A stretch of 64,000 bases of DNA from Salinimonas profundi (GCF_014750655.1 NZ_JABBXD010000002.1:1-64000), one strand, 5' to 3'. Shown: positions 46,974-56,653, numbered from the stretch's first letter. Notes: generated from the letters alone by a model not told the origin. Program-made: numbers and translations.

Positions 46974-46977
46974 TACC

Positions 46978-47853
46978 ATGCCCTATAAAACGGTCGGCCT
47001 TATCGGCAAACCCGGTCACACCGAAACCCTCACCAGTCTTAAGCACCTTATCGACTACCTCCAGGCCAGAGGTTGTACGGTCCTGCTTGAAGAGCACATC
47101 CAGCAGGAACTGAACGCGCCAGACCTTGAAGCGCAGAATCTTGTGGCAATTGGTAAGCATGCCGACCTTGCGGTGGTGGTGGGTGGTGACGGCAGTATGC
47201 TTGGTGCAGCCAGAGTACTATCGCGATTTGATATTCACGTAGTCGGTGTTAATCGCGGTAATCTTGGCTTTCTGACTGATATTCATCCGGATGATATTAC
47301 CTCACAGCTTGATCTTATCTTTGCCGGCGAGGCCATTGCAGAGCAACGTTTTTTGCTGGAGGTAGGCGTATATCGGCATGAAAAGCTTAAAAGCAGCAAC
47401 ACCGCAGTGAACGAAGTGGTTTTACACCATGGAAAGGTGGCGCACATGATGGAATTTGAAATTTACATTGATGAACAATTTGTTTTCAGTCAGCGCTCTG
47501 ACGGACTTATTTTGTCAACACCGACAGGATCAACTGCCTACTCGCTGTCTGCGGGCGGCCCCATTCTTATGCCCCGGCTGGATGCGGTTACTATGGTGCC
47601 CATGTTTCCCCATACGTTAAGCAGTCGTCCTATCGTTGTTGACGCCAACAGTACCATTTCGATGCGGGTATCGCGGGCTAATTCTGATAGCTTGCAAGTA
47701 AGCTGCGACAGTCATATCGTGCTTCCCGTGCTACCCGGCGATGAAATTCGTGTTCAAAAAAGCAAGGATAAGCTGTCGATGGTACATCCAAAAGGCTACA
47801 ATTACTTTAACGTTTTGCGCAGTAAACTGAGCTGGGGTTCAAAGCTCTATTAA
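46978..47853 (+). CDS. nadK: NAD kinase
   Basis: A 291-residue ATP-NAD kinase that makes NADP+. The GGDGSML motif is intact ([14 protein letters not shown]), followed by [12 protein letters not shown] and [24 protein letters not shown]-type conserved segments. Length is near E. coli NadK (292). Unlike many gammaproteobacteria, where nadK adjoins recN or grpE, here it follows bdhA by about 70 bases. The start is preceded by a striking inverted repeat. Confidence 0.97.
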   Translation: MPYKTVGLIGKPGHTETLTSLKHLIDYLQARGCTVLLEEHIQQELNAPDLEAQNLVAIGKHADLAVVVGGDGSMLGAARVLSRFDIHVVGVNRGNLGFLTDIHPDDITSQLDLIFAGEAIAEQRFLLEVGVYRHEKLKSSNTAVNEVVLHHGKVAHMMEFEIYIDEQFVFSQRSDGLILSTPTGSTAYSLSAGGPILMPRLDAVTMVPMFPHTLSSRPIVVDANSTISMRVSRANSDSLQVSCDSHIVLPVLPGDEIRVQKSKDKLSMVHPKGYNYFNVLRSKLSWGSKLY

Positions 47854-47995
47854 CAGCACGCCGACATCGCAATATATCCGCCTTTTACCGAACCAGGCAT
47901 GTTGAAATTAATCAAAATTAACTGTAAATAAGTAGTAATAGACGATTGATAATCGCACGTTAGGCAACCTGACTCTATACAAGAAGGATACAGTT

Positions 47996-49138
47996 TTGAC
48001 AGTTAATACCACGGAATGCGGTTTATATCTGGAAGCGCAAAAAGAGCAGATTTTTGCTCAGTGGGAAGAACTTGCCAATGAAAAGTTGAAAGCAGCTTCT
48101 AACGCGCCGGATTTAATTGTCAGAAATTATCTTCCCTATTTTCTGGCAAACCTGGTGTCCGAGCTGAAAGCATTTGAATTGGAATCTGGCAGCGACATCG
48201 AAAAAATCAATAACATTGATTTTGACGCGAAATACAGTGATGAACACGGCCGCTCCAGAGCGTCGGTAGCACGTTATACGGTCGCACAGGTTATCCAGGA
48301 ATACTCACTGCTCCGTCAGGTTTTGCGAAGTCGCCTTTATGATAACAACATCCTTTGCCTCACCACCGCTGAGATAATTGACAGATTCATCGAAACCAGC
48401 TGCGCGCAGGCGGCACAACAATTTGCTAACTCACTGGACGAAGTTCAGGAAAAACTTATCAGTGTTATCGCTCACGATTTAAGAAACCCTATTTCAGTCG
48501 CCAGAAGTTATGTGGAAATCGGTGAACTTGGACTCTCAACCTCTGATAAAGTGTTTGGTTCACTTAAGCGCAGTCTTGAAAGGGCGCTGAAACTTATTAG
48601 TGAATTACTGGATACCACACAACTTGAAGCTGGCCGTGGCATGACATTTCGCTTCGAACAGAAAGACATGGTTAAAGAATTAGGCGTTGCCACGAATGAA
48701 GCGCAGGAAGTCTATGATAATCCTATCCGCTTTGCCACTGAGCTGGAAACCGCTCATGTCGTGTGTGATCACATGTCTATTTTACGCGTTGTAGAAAACC
48801 TCATTTCTAACGGTATTAAGTACGGTAGTGTAGAAAGCCCGATAACGCTCTCGCTTGAAAAGAACACCGATGAGATTCTTATCAGTGTTCACAACGAAGG
48901 GTCGTATATTGAGCCAGAACAACAGAACTCTATGTTCGAATTTTTATCCCGTCACACCGGCGGCAGAGATCAGAGAAAAGAGGGCTGGGGACTAGGCTTG
49001 TACCTGGTAAGACTTGTCGCGAAAGCACATAAGGGTAAGGCGTGGATTGAAAGCGATCGTGGGACTGGCACTACCTTTTGTATCTCAATAAAAAATGAAG
49101 CCCACCCGCCCGGTTCTGCATTTTCTGAGTATACCTGA
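47996..49138 (+). CDS. Soluble sensor histidine kinase with RsbRD-like N-terminus
   Basis: A 380-residue cytoplasmic kinase. The first 150 residues form a helical region resembling the RsbRD/RsbR N-terminal sensor type. HisKA follows with H in VIAHDLRNPISVARS, and HATPase has the N box (ENLISNGIKYG) and G box (GWGLGLYLVR). It starts at TTG 47996 with AAGGA seven bases upstream. No response regulator is adjacent, so it is an orphan. Signal unknown. Confidence 0.87.
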   Translation: MTVNTTECGLYLEAQKEQIFAQWEELANEKLKAASNAPDLIVRNYLPYFLANLVSELKAFELESGSDIEKINNIDFDAKYSDEHGRSRASVARYTVAQVIQEYSLLRQVLRSRLYDNNILCLTTAEIIDRFIETSCAQAAQQFANSLDEVQEKLISVIAHDLRNPISVARSYVEIGELGLSTSDKVFGSLKRSLERALKLISELLDTTQLEAGRGMTFRFEQKDMVKELGVATNEAQEVYDNPIRFATELETAHVVCDHMSILRVVENLISNGIKYGSVESPITLSLEKNTDEILISVHNEGSYIEPEQQNSMFEFLSRHTGGRDQRKEGWGLGLYLVRLVAKAHKGKAWIESDRGTGTTFCISIKNEAHPPGSAFSEYT

Positions 49139-49235
49139 TCTATCACCTACCAATGTGTCATTATTTTTTACACAATTAGTAATAAAGTTGTATGAATAAT
49201 ATCTATATTATTGATTGTTAATATATTTTTCAATG

Positions 49236-49251
49236 TGGCACGAACATAGCT
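49236..49251 (+). promoter_or_regulatory. Sigma-54-type promoter of the PEP-CTERM gene
   Basis: TGGCACGAACATAGCT carries GG at 49237-49238 and GC at 49249-49250 with the required 10-base spacing of -24/-12 promoters, close to the consensus TGGCAC-N5-TTGCW. Transcription would begin near 49262, some 60 bases before the start codon. Confidence 0.72.
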
Positions 49252-49321
49252 TCCAGTAGTGTAACCGAGAGGGCATGTATGCCGTCTTTACACCCCATTC
49301 GCAGTTTAAAAAAGGAAAGTT

Positions 49322-49930
49322 ATGAAGAAGGTGATCGCATCATTTATTGGCGGTATTGCGCTACTAGCAAGCGTAACAGCCAATGCCAGTCTGATTGTAA
49401 ATGGTAGCTTTGAAAACAATACTGTTAACGCCGGTGGCTGGAAATCATTCAACTCTTCACAGGTTGATGGCTGGTCCTCAGAAGCCGGTATTGAAATCTG
49501 GAACAATCTGAACAATTTCGCCGCGTTCGACGGAGCACAATTAGCTGAATTGAATTCAAATGGCTCTGGTTATCAAAGCCTTTACCAGAGCTTTGCATCT
49601 GACGCAGGGCAGGTTTACGCGCTTGATTTTGCCCACACGGCCAGAGACAACCTGAGCGAATCGTTTAAAATTGTGATAAGTGATGCAAATAGCGACACTA
49701 CGCTGTTTTCTGAGGTCATTACGCAAACGACAAGACGTCAATGGAATACGTTTAACACCGTATTTGTAGCCTCATCTGATATGACAACGATTACCTTTAC
49801 CTCATTAAACAGCGGCTCCACTGGCAATCTGCTTGATGCTGTTAGCGTCACAGTACCGGAACCCGGTTCTTTGGGGTTGATGGTACTGGGCTTAATCGCC
49901 CTTGTGTGTGGCCGCGCAAGAAAGGCATAA
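49322..49930 (+). CDS. PEP-CTERM sorting-domain exported protein
   Basis: A 202-residue exported protein with signal peptide MKKVIASFIGGIALLASVTANA and mature start SLIVNGSFENN. A carbohydrate-binding-like beta-sandwich follows, and the tail has the PEP-CTERM layout: VPEPGSLGLMVLGLIALV then RARKA. Such proteins are processed by an exosortase and are linked to exopolysaccharide. No exosortase gene is in the window. The sigma-54-type promoter agrees with known PrsK/PrsR-linked regulation of this class. Confidence 0.92.
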   Translation: MKKVIASFIGGIALLASVTANASLIVNGSFENNTVNAGGWKSFNSSQVDGWSSEAGIEIWNNLNNFAAFDGAQLAELNSNGSGYQSLYQSFASDAGQVYALDFAHTARDNLSESFKIVISDANSDTTLFSEVITQTTRRQWNTFNTVFVASSDMTTITFTSLNSGSTGNLLDAVSVTVPEPGSLGLMVLGLIALVCGRARKA

Positions 49931-49963
49931 GACAGCCGCCTCCCTTACTACCCCTATAAAGAG

Positions 49964-49994
49964 AAAAGCCATGCATCTGCATGGCTTTTTTTTT
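49964..49994. terminator. Bidirectional terminator
   Basis: AAAAGCCATGCA/TGCATGGCTTTT (49964-49975 and 49978-49989), followed by more T on the plus strand; minus reading also ends in TTTT. It is shared by the convergent PEP-CTERM and helicase genes. Confidence 0.9.
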
Positions 49995-50004
49995 GACTGA
50001 AGCA

Positions 50005-51303
50005 TTATGTTGAAGACGCGTGGCGCGATGAGCGGCGAGGCGTCACGGGCTTGTTTGGGCGACCTCTGCCATTCTTATCATCTGTGGCGCCGCGCGCGTT
50101 GGATGAACGCTTTGGCTTTTTCGGTTTATTAGGCTTTTTAGGGGGTGATAACCGCGTTTCTGCCAGGGATAATTCTGGTTCAAAACCCGCTAATTTCTCC
50201 CGTGGAATCAGGGTTTGTATCAGCGTTTCAATATCCTTTAATTGTTGATATTCATCTGCGCTGACCAAAGACCACGCTTGTCCTACAGCGCCTGCTCGCC
50301 CTGTTCTGCCGATTCTATGCACATAATCAGCGGCGGTGTTGGGCAAATCAACATTAACCACGACAGGTAACTGACTGATATCGATGCCTCTGGCCGCAAT
50401 ATCGGTAGCGACCAGTACATTTATATCGGAAGATTTAAAATCTGCCAGCGCTTTGGTTCTGGCCCCCTGACTCTTATTGCCGTGAATAGCAGCACTGGGA
50501 ATCCCCGCGGCATCTAACTTTTTGGATAACCGGTTGGCTCCATGTTTAGTCCGGGTAAAAGCCAATACCTGCTTCCATTTATTTTGCTTCACCATAGAAA
50601 TCAAAGCCGGCATTTTACGGTTTTTATCTACAGAGATTAATCGTTGGTCAATTTTATCAACGGTGGTGTTTGCCGGCGTGGTGGAGATTTTCACCGGATC
50701 ACGGGTAAGAGTTTGTGCTAATGCAGTAACCGTTTCTGAAAAGGTTGCGGAGAACATCAGTGTCTGTCGCGCCTTAGGCAATAATTTGATAATCCTTTTT
50801 ATATCGTGGATAAACCCCATATCCAGCATGCGGTCGGCTTCATCCAGTACCAGCGTTTCGAGCTGGTCGAATTTAACAGCATTTTGCTGGTGCAAATCCA
50901 GTAAGCGGCCAGGCGTCGCTATCAGAATATCAACCCCTTTACGAAGTCGCTTCATCTGCGGGTTAATACCCACACCACCAAACACCACTGTGGTATTAAG
51001 TGGCGTAAATTCGCTGAGTTCTCTGACATTTTGTTCCACCTGAGCAGCAAGCTCCCGGGTCGGTGTAAGGATCAGAGCTCTTACATGGTTGCCTTTGGGT
51101 GGATTGCCCTTACCTAACCGCTCCAGAACCGGCAGGCTGAAGCCCGCGGTCTTACCTGTACCGGTCTGTGCGGCAGCAAGTACGTCGCTGCCTGATAAAA
51201 TGACAGGAATTGCCTTTTCCTGTATAGGTGATGGTGTTTGGTAGCCCTGTTTTTCAATGGCCTTCATTAAATTATCTGACAAGCCCAACTGGGTAAATGA
51301 CAT
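50005..51303 (-). CDS. DEAD-box RNA helicase (RhlE-like)
   Basis: A 432-residue ATP-dependent RNA helicase. The motifs in order are Q motif ([11 protein letters not shown]), [18 protein letters not shown] in [16 protein letters not shown], and HRIGRTGR. The C-terminal tail is basic and rich in K, P and R, as in RhlE-type proteins. I chose ATG 51303 with GAGGT upstream; an in-frame ATG at 51354 adds 17 unsupported residues. Possible cold-shock or ribosome assembly role is general for the family. Confidence 0.93.
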   Translation of the reverse strand: MSFTQLGLSDNLMKAIEKQGYQTPSPIQEKAIPVILSGSDVLAAAQTGTGKTAGFSLPVLERLGKGNPPKGNHVRALILTPTRELAAQVEQNVRELSEFTPLNTTVVFGGVGINPQMKRLRKGVDILIATPGRLLDLHQQNAVKFDQLETLVLDEADRMLDMGFIHDIKRIIKLLPKARQTLMFSATFSETVTALAQTLTRDPVKISTTPANTTVDKIDQRLISVDKNRKMPALISMVKQNKWKQVLAFTRTKHGANRLSKKLDAAGIPSAAIHGNKSQGARTKALADFKSSDINVLVATDIAARGIDISQLPVVVNVDLPNTAADYVHRIGRTGRAGAVGQAWSLVSADEYQQLKDIETLIQTLIPREKLAGFEPELSLAETRLSPPKKPNKPKKPKRSSNARGATDDKNGRGRPNKPVTPRRSSRHASST

Positions 51304-51947
51304 ATAAACCTCAAAAATAATAGAGAATTTGCCGGTTATGTGCACGCGGCGCATTCAAAAAATAGTCATGTATCCTGTTGCGACAGACAGAACACCGTAA
51401 TTCGTCGACTTCAGACTGTAGACTGTGTAATTAACATTCAGTGTACAGTTGCTCTAAATAACAAAACTCAATACCGGATACGCAGGATGATGGTGACCAC
51501 GTTAAACATCAGTGAATATGCCAAGGCGCGCTCTTTTACCATTGGCTGTTACAGTAATCCTGTAAACCAAAAGGCAGAGAACGCCTGTCGCATGAGCTAT
51601 AAACACGAAAATGATAGCGATGTCAGACAAACTTATTTAGCTTAAAACGGAAAGTTTCTGTTTTAGAGGGACTAACGGCAGAAGCAAAGAGAGAACGTAA
51701 TTAAAGCCAGTTCAGAGCGGCGCGATAGTATCAGTGAATGTGCGTGTTGACCAGCACTATCGCGTTTAATACAGAAAAGTGTCCGTATCGGCACGGCGCA
51801 AGCGGTCAAACGTGTTACTGCGCCTCAACATCCGGATGGGACCAGCAAAAGCGCTGTTGTGATTAATCACGCTATGCGCCGACGGTAAACGTAGAGAAGC
51901 ATAACCTGTTCAACGCGTAACAGGTTACCCAATAACGCTAAGTAATA
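51304..51947. other. Intergenic region with two inverted repeats
   Basis: About 640 bases without a convincing gene. A plus-strand frame (51340-51645) has no family signs. Two perfect inverted repeats are present: CGCGATAGT/ACTATCGCG (51721-51729 and 51756-51764) and TAACCTGTT/AACAGGTTA (51902-51910 and 51919-51927), the latter close behind the bamE stop. Neither has a strong T-run. A small RNA is possible but unproven. Confidence 0.45.
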
Positions 51948-52304
51948 TTATTGATCCAGTGGTGTTTCAAAATCTTCTGAAAGATCGAAGTCACCGGTAG
52001 CGGTAACCAAACTATCATTATCAAATGTCAGAATGAGCTGTTTCTGGAAATCTTCTCCACGCTTGCGCATTCCGCGCTTCATATCATATACATAATACCA
52101 GGTATCATCATTGAACGAGTCTTCAACGACAGGGTGGCCCAGAACATAAATTACCTGGTCTTTAGACATACCCTTACGCAGCTCTTTAACATCACGTTCG
52201 TCAAGAAAATTACCCTGAGGGACATCAATTCGATAAATCCAGTTTGAACACGCCGCTGTCGACACAGTCAGCGCAGCCAGTAGTAGGTATTGATACAACT
52301 TCAT
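51948..52304 (-). CDS. bamE: Outer-membrane assembly lipoprotein BamE
   Basis: A 118-residue lipoprotein (SmpA/OmlA family) of the BAM complex. The signal peptide ends with lipobox TAAC, followed by NWIYRIDVPQGNFL and the family motif LRKGMSKDQVIYVLGHP. I chose ATG 52304, which gives a proper lipoprotein signal (MKLYQYLLLAALTVSTAAC); the longer frame to 52409 does not. It is 117 bases behind recN on the same strand, as often seen in gammaproteobacteria. Confidence 0.94.
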   Translation of the reverse strand: MKLYQYLLLAALTVSTAACSNWIYRIDVPQGNFLDERDVKELRKGMSKDQVIYVLGHPVVEDSFNDDTWYYVYDMKRGMRKRGEDFQKQLILTFDNDSLVTATGDFDLSEDFETPLDQ

Positions 52305-52420
52305 TCGAGAATCTGGTCCAGTTACTTTTTTATGATCTCGTAAGCGGAGTACTGCCCCGACAATACGAATTTTGATGCGGAGCATGCTACCCCACCCCAC
52401 TATGACCAATCAACCGCTTA

Positions 52421-54106
52421 TTAGTTCGATCCTGAACTTTTCAGTAATTCTCTGGCGTTAGCTAACGCCGAATCAGTCACCTTATCGCCCGCTAACAGTC
52501 GTGCTAGTTCATCAACACGTTCTTGCTCGGCCAGCGCCATCATCATTGTTTGAGTACTTTGTCCATCAGTAAGCTTGGTTACAAATAGCTGGTTATGGGC
52601 TTGCGCAGCTACCTGAGGTAAGTGTGTAACACACATCACCTGACTGCGCTGTCCAAGCTTACGCAATAAACCACCTACGATAGATGCAGTCGGGCCACTG
52701 ATTCCGGTGTCGACCTCATCAAAAATCATAGTTGGTGTCGCACTCTGATCACTTGCCAATACCTGAATAGCCAGCCCAATTCTTGATAACTCACCGCCTG
52801 AAACCACTTTGTCTAGTCGATCAGGATCCTGACCCGGATTGGTAGAGACCAGTAACGTTACCTCATCCAGCCCACGATTTGAGGGGGTTTTATCGGCATT
52901 GAACGAGACATCGACCACCACGGTGGCATGCGCCATATTCATCTGGCGTATCTGCGTTTCTATCTTTTGAGCAAAAATGGTGGCGGCATCATTTCTTGAG
53001 TCCGACAGTTTACGAGCAGCGGTCATGTAGTCTGCTTTTGCTTTTTCAAGTGCAACGGCTATCGCCTCAAGTTGGTTATCTTCATCTTCCAGCTGCTTAA
53101 ACTCTTGCGTCAACGCCTGATGCAACTCATACAGATGCTCAGGTTCAACACTGTGCTTTCTGGCCAGCTCAAGACATTTGCTATAGCGACTTTCCACTTG
53201 CTGGAGCCTGAGCGGATCGATTTCGAGCGCGTCACAATAACTGCGAAGTTCAGATGCCGCTTCTTCGACCTGAATCGACGCATCATTCAGCATGGTGATA
53301 ATCGGAGAGAGACTTGCATCGTGCTCCTGTAACTGGATGAGACGCTCCAGACTATTCTGTATGACCGAAAGCGCATTGCCCTCATCATTCTCGTACAGGT
53401 TATAAAAACTGGTCTGGGCTTGTTCCAGTAAAGCCTGCCCATTGCTGAGTCTTTTATGCTCTGTTTCAAGCTCTTCAAATTCATTATCTGCCAGTGCAAA
53501 GTCGTCCAGTTCTTCAACCTGATAGACCAACAGCTGACGCCTGTCAGCGCGGGTTTGCGCTTGTTGCTGTAATAACTGGAATTGCTTTTGCGCATCGCGC
53601 CACTGTTGAAAAGACTGATTGACAGCGCTCGTCAGCGCCTTGTGATTGGCAAAGCTATCCAGATGATTACGCTGCACATCATCTTTTAACAGTTGTAAAT
53701 GCGTGTTTTGTCCGTGAATCGCTAACAGAAACTGACCAAAACCTTTAAGTTGTTGCAGTGATACCGGGACGCCATTGATAAAAGCTTTTGAACGCCCCTC
53801 TTTAGAGACTACCCGTCGAATGAAGCAGCTTTCCGCGTCGTCATCGGCTTCCAGTTCATGCTCTGACAGCCAGGCCATTGCCGCCGTATTTCCGTTGAGT
53901 GCAAAATGCGCGACGATTTCAGCCTTAGCGGCTTCTTTTCTGACCGAGCCTGCATCCGCACGCTCACCAAGACACAAGCTCAGCGCATCTATGGCGATAG
54001 ACTTACCTGCGCCGGTTTCACCCGTAATTGCTGTAAGTCCCTGTTCAAAGTTAACCGTCAGTTCCCGCACAACAGCAAAGTTTTTAATAGACAATTGAAC
54101 AAGCAT
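52421..54106 (-). CDS. recN: DNA repair protein RecN
   Basis: A 561-residue SMC-like ATPase for double-strand-break repair. Walker A (GETGAGKSIAIDAL) is near the N-terminus, a long coiled coil fills the middle, and the signature (VSGGELSRIGLAIQ) and Walker B (MIFDEVDTGISG) are C-terminal. Length is close to E. coli RecN (553). Two LexA-like boxes lie just upstream, so SOS control is expected. Confidence 0.97.
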   Translation of the reverse strand: MLVQLSIKNFAVVRELTVNFEQGLTAITGETGAGKSIAIDALSLCLGERADAGSVRKEAAKAEIVAHFALNGNTAAMAWLSEHELEADDDAESCFIRRVVSKEGRSKAFINGVPVSLQQLKGFGQFLLAIHGQNTHLQLLKDDVQRNHLDSFANHKALTSAVNQSFQQWRDAQKQFQLLQQQAQTRADRRQLLVYQVEELDDFALADNEFEELETEHKRLSNGQALLEQAQTSFYNLYENDEGNALSVIQNSLERLIQLQEHDASLSPIITMLNDASIQVEEAASELRSYCDALEIDPLRLQQVESRYSKCLELARKHSVEPEHLYELHQALTQEFKQLEDEDNQLEAIAVALEKAKADYMTAARKLSDSRNDAATIFAQKIETQIRQMNMAHATVVVDVSFNADKTPSNRGLDEVTLLVSTNPGQDPDRLDKVVSGGELSRIGLAIQVLASDQSATPTMIFDEVDTGISGPTASIVGGLLRKLGQRSQVMCVTHLPQVAAQAHNQLFVTKLTDGQSTQTMMMALAEQERVDELARLLAGDKVTDSALANARELLKSSGSN

Positions 54107-54113
54107 AAAAACA

Positions 54114-54129
54114 CTCTATAGATATACAG
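54114..54129. promoter_or_regulatory. LexA-like box 1 of recN
   Basis: CTCT-N8-ACAG on the plus strand (minus: CTGTATATCTATAGAG), with one mismatched half-site relative to CTGT-N8-ACAG. It begins 8 bases upstream of the recN start. Confidence 0.6.
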
Positions 54130-54132
54130 TAC

Positions 54133-54148
54133 TTGTTTATTTATACAG
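54133..54148. promoter_or_regulatory. LexA-like box 2 of recN
   Basis: On the minus strand CTGTATAAATAAACAA, differing from CTGT-N8-ACAG only at the last base. It lies 3 bases from box 1; tandem SOS boxes are known for recN in E. coli. Confidence 0.72.
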
Positions 54149-54430
54149 TAATGAAATTTGTCTGGCAAGTAACTTGGGGTGATGTTTAATGTTTCCTGAT
54201 GTGTTGCCTTATCTTGGTCGTGTTTATTTCATTTAAGCAGGATAATCAGGCAATCACTCAGTATACCAGGCAAGAGCAAGTCGTTAATTTTGCTGCTCAG
54301 CGATAGATAAATGAAAGTTAATCATGTGATGAAAATAGATTTAGGCAAAAGCGGCGTAAGAATAGGCAAGCCATTTATTTGGTTAAGAGTAAAGTAACGT
54401 AACAGAAACTTAAAACCACAAAGGTGAACT
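54149..54430. other. Intergenic region between recN and the alcohol dehydrogenase gene
   Basis: About 280 bases, A/T-rich, with no gene-like frame. Apart from the LexA-like boxes just outside it, no clear operator or RNA structure was recognised. AAGGTGAACT directly before 54431 gives the dehydrogenase ribosome binding site. Confidence 0.5.
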
Positions 54431-55483
54431 ATGAAAACTATCGGTTATGCAGCGAAATCATCTGACGCACATATGGTGCCTTATCATTTTGAGCGCCGTA
54501 ATTTGCGTGACAATGACGTCTCCATAGAAATTTTATACAGCGGTGTATGTCATTCGGATTTGCATACGGTAAATGGCGACTGGGGCGATCAGCCTTATCC
54601 ACTTGTTCCCGGTCATGAAATCGTTGGTAAAGTTATTGATGTGGGCTCACAGGTTTCTAAGTATAAGGTGGGCGATCATGTCGCGGTAGGCTGTATGGTC
54701 GACAGCTGCCAGACGTGCGACCAGTGCGAGAATCATGAAGAGCAATTTTGTCGCGATGGTATGACGCCGACCTACGGTGCACCTGACAGACAGACAGGCG
54801 AAATCACGCAAGGGGGTTACTCAAAGCATATTGTAGCGCGAGAAGAGTTTGTGATGCGCGTACCAGATTCACTGGATATGGCCCGCACGGCGCCGATCCT
54901 GTGCGCCGGTATTACCACCTATACACCGCTGAAGAAATTTGGCGTAAAACAAGGCAGTCGTGTCGGGGTAATTGGCCTGGGCGGTTTGGGTCACATGGCG
55001 GTTAAGCTTGCGGTGGCGATGGGCGCTGAAGTTACGGTGCTAAGCCGATCGGCTAAAAAAGAACAGGAAGCCAAAAATATTGGTGCCAGTGGCATCCTCG
55101 TTTCAGACGATAAAGAAGCGATGGAGGCATCTGCCAATGCGTTTGATGTCATTATCGATACAGTGCCGGTAAAGCATGACCTTAATCCCTACACGCCTCT
55201 GCTTGATATTGACGGGACACTGGTGATTGTTGGTCAGATTGGTCCGATGGAAGAGCCCATTACGGCACCACTGGTGCTGGGCAGACGGCGCGTCGCGGGA
55301 TCATTGATTGGTGGCATAAAGGAAACGCAGGAAGTGCTGGATTTCTGCGCTGAGCATAACATTCATCCTGAATGCAAAATGATCAATGCTGATGAAGTCA
55401 ATGATGCGTTTGCCCATCTTGAAAAGGGTGACGTGGCTCACCGCTTCGTTATCGACATGTCGTCGCTGTCTGTTGACGCGTAA
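54431..55483 (+). CDS. Zinc-dependent NADP(H) alcohol dehydrogenase (YahK/cinnamyl-type)
   Basis: A 350-residue medium-chain dehydrogenase that interconverts aldehydes and alcohols. Catalytic zinc ligands are C40 (GVCHSD), H62 and E63 (PGHEIVG). The structural zinc cysteines are in CQTCDQCENHEEQFC, and the cofactor motif is GLGGLGHMAVK. Length and motifs match E. coli YahK (349). It is followed by an AraC regulator on the same strand, a likely control partner for aldehyde detoxification. Confidence 0.92.
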   Translation: MKTIGYAAKSSDAHMVPYHFERRNLRDNDVSIEILYSGVCHSDLHTVNGDWGDQPYPLVPGHEIVGKVIDVGSQVSKYKVGDHVAVGCMVDSCQTCDQCENHEEQFCRDGMTPTYGAPDRQTGEITQGGYSKHIVAREEFVMRVPDSLDMARTAPILCAGITTYTPLKKFGVKQGSRVGVIGLGGLGHMAVKLAVAMGAEVTVLSRSAKKEQEAKNIGASGILVSDDKEAMEASANAFDVIIDTVPVKHDLNPYTPLLDIDGTLVIVGQIGPMEEPITAPLVLGRRRVAGSLIGGIKETQEVLDFCAEHNIHPECKMINADEVNDAFAHLEKGDVAHRFVIDMSSLSVDA

Positions 55484-55542
55484 CTTTCTGTCAGTGTTAT
55501 ATTATGAGGTAAATTAGCAAACGCCAGTAGCAGAGAGCATCA

Positions 55543-56457
55543 ATGATCGATTTATCAGTTGAAAAAGATGAAGAGGCCCAACCTCGTCCTGATGATTGTG
55601 ACATGTTAAGTGCTGCTCTCTGTGCGTTTGCACCTCATGATGGCAATTTTGATCTTGCAGGGGGGCTGTTGCACGTTGTGCGCTCTACGGAAGTACAGAG
55701 CGAGACGACATGTGTTCTATCACAGCCGAGTATCTGTATCGTTCCTCAGGGTGCCAAACAGGTCACTCTGGCAGATACCACCTTTGAATATGATTACAGA
55801 AAAATGGTGGTATATTCAGCGGCCGTTCCTATCAGTATTCGGGTCACGCAGGCAAGTAAGGACGCCCCCTACTTTTGCCTGGTCATTCCATTGCACCCTG
55901 AAGCATTACATCGCTTATCTGCAAAAGTGTTTCCCGAAGGGGTGCCTGAGCGCAAATCCTCGCGCGCAGTTTATGTTAAAGACGCTAACGCCGGCATCAT
56001 TTCAGCAGCCAATCGTATGCTCACCATTCTTACAGAACAAAAAGATGCAGACTTACTGGTACCACACTGTATTGATGAAATACTGATTCGCCTGCTGCGC
56101 AGTAAAATGGGCCCGGAGGTTTTACAGATTGCACAGGCAGACTCGGCCATCAGAAAAGTGTCAAAAGCGATTGGTTGGATAAACAGTCATTTCCAGCAGC
56201 CGTTGTCCGTTGATGAGCTGGCTTCCCTTGCCGGTATGAGTGTGTCGGCATTCCATTCTCATTTTAAAGCTGTCACAGCACTCAGTCCGCTGCAATTTCA
56301 AAAACGTTTGCGACTGCAGCATGCCCGCGCGCTTTTGCGCGAGGGACGCGCAGGCGTAACGACCAGCGCACTGGAAGCGGGCTATACCAGCGCATCCCAA
56401 TTCAGCCGCGAGTATTTGCGTGAATTTGGTCATCCGCCATCAAAGGAATTGCCTTAA
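55543..56457 (+). CDS. AraC-family transcriptional regulator
   Basis: A 304-residue regulator. The N-terminal half resembles the AraC_N type domain (SQPSICIVPQGAKQV, KMVVYSAAVPI), as in E. coli YqhC, which controls aldehyde reductases. The C-terminal half has two helix-turn-helix motifs (VDELASLAGMSVSAFHSHFK and ALEAGYTSASQFSREYLREF). It lies 59 bases behind the YahK-like gene. Aldehyde-responsive control of that gene is an inference from this pairing. Confidence 0.88.
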   Translation: MIDLSVEKDEEAQPRPDDCDMLSAALCAFAPHDGNFDLAGGLLHVVRSTEVQSETTCVLSQPSICIVPQGAKQVTLADTTFEYDYRKMVVYSAAVPISIRVTQASKDAPYFCLVIPLHPEALHRLSAKVFPEGVPERKSSRAVYVKDANAGIISAANRMLTILTEQKDADLLVPHCIDEILIRLLRSKMGPEVLQIAQADSAIRKVSKAIGWINSHFQQPLSVDELASLAGMSVSAFHSHFKAVTALSPLQFQKRLRLQHARALLREGRAGVTTSALEAGYTSASQFSREYLREFGHPPSKELP

Positions 56458-56490
56458 ACGCGCCTGCGTTCTCTTTTCTTTACAACTAAG

Positions 56491-56504
56491 AGATGTCGAC
56501 ATCT
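56491..56504. promoter_or_regulatory. Perfect palindrome upstream of the acyl-CoA synthetase
   Basis: AGATGTCGACATCT is a perfect 14-bp palindrome 150 bases before the synthetase start and 34 bases after the AraC gene. It may be an operator for an unidentified dimeric regulator. Confidence 0.45.
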
Positions 56505-56653
56505 TTACGGGATTCGACTTTAGTCCTATGTCAATTGCATAAGCCATTTTGCTTGTTTATTGTAATTCCATGCCCGCAGTTCAGCAAAATCGCTGATGCG
56601 TTAATGTAACAACGTTTCCTCATCTAACGTGCCCTAGCATGGAGCTTTTATTT

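Noticed and set aside
51340-51645. Plus-strand 101-codon frame in the helicase-bamE gap
   Set aside because: Start overlaps the helicase leader, residue composition is unlike a protein and no motif is visible.
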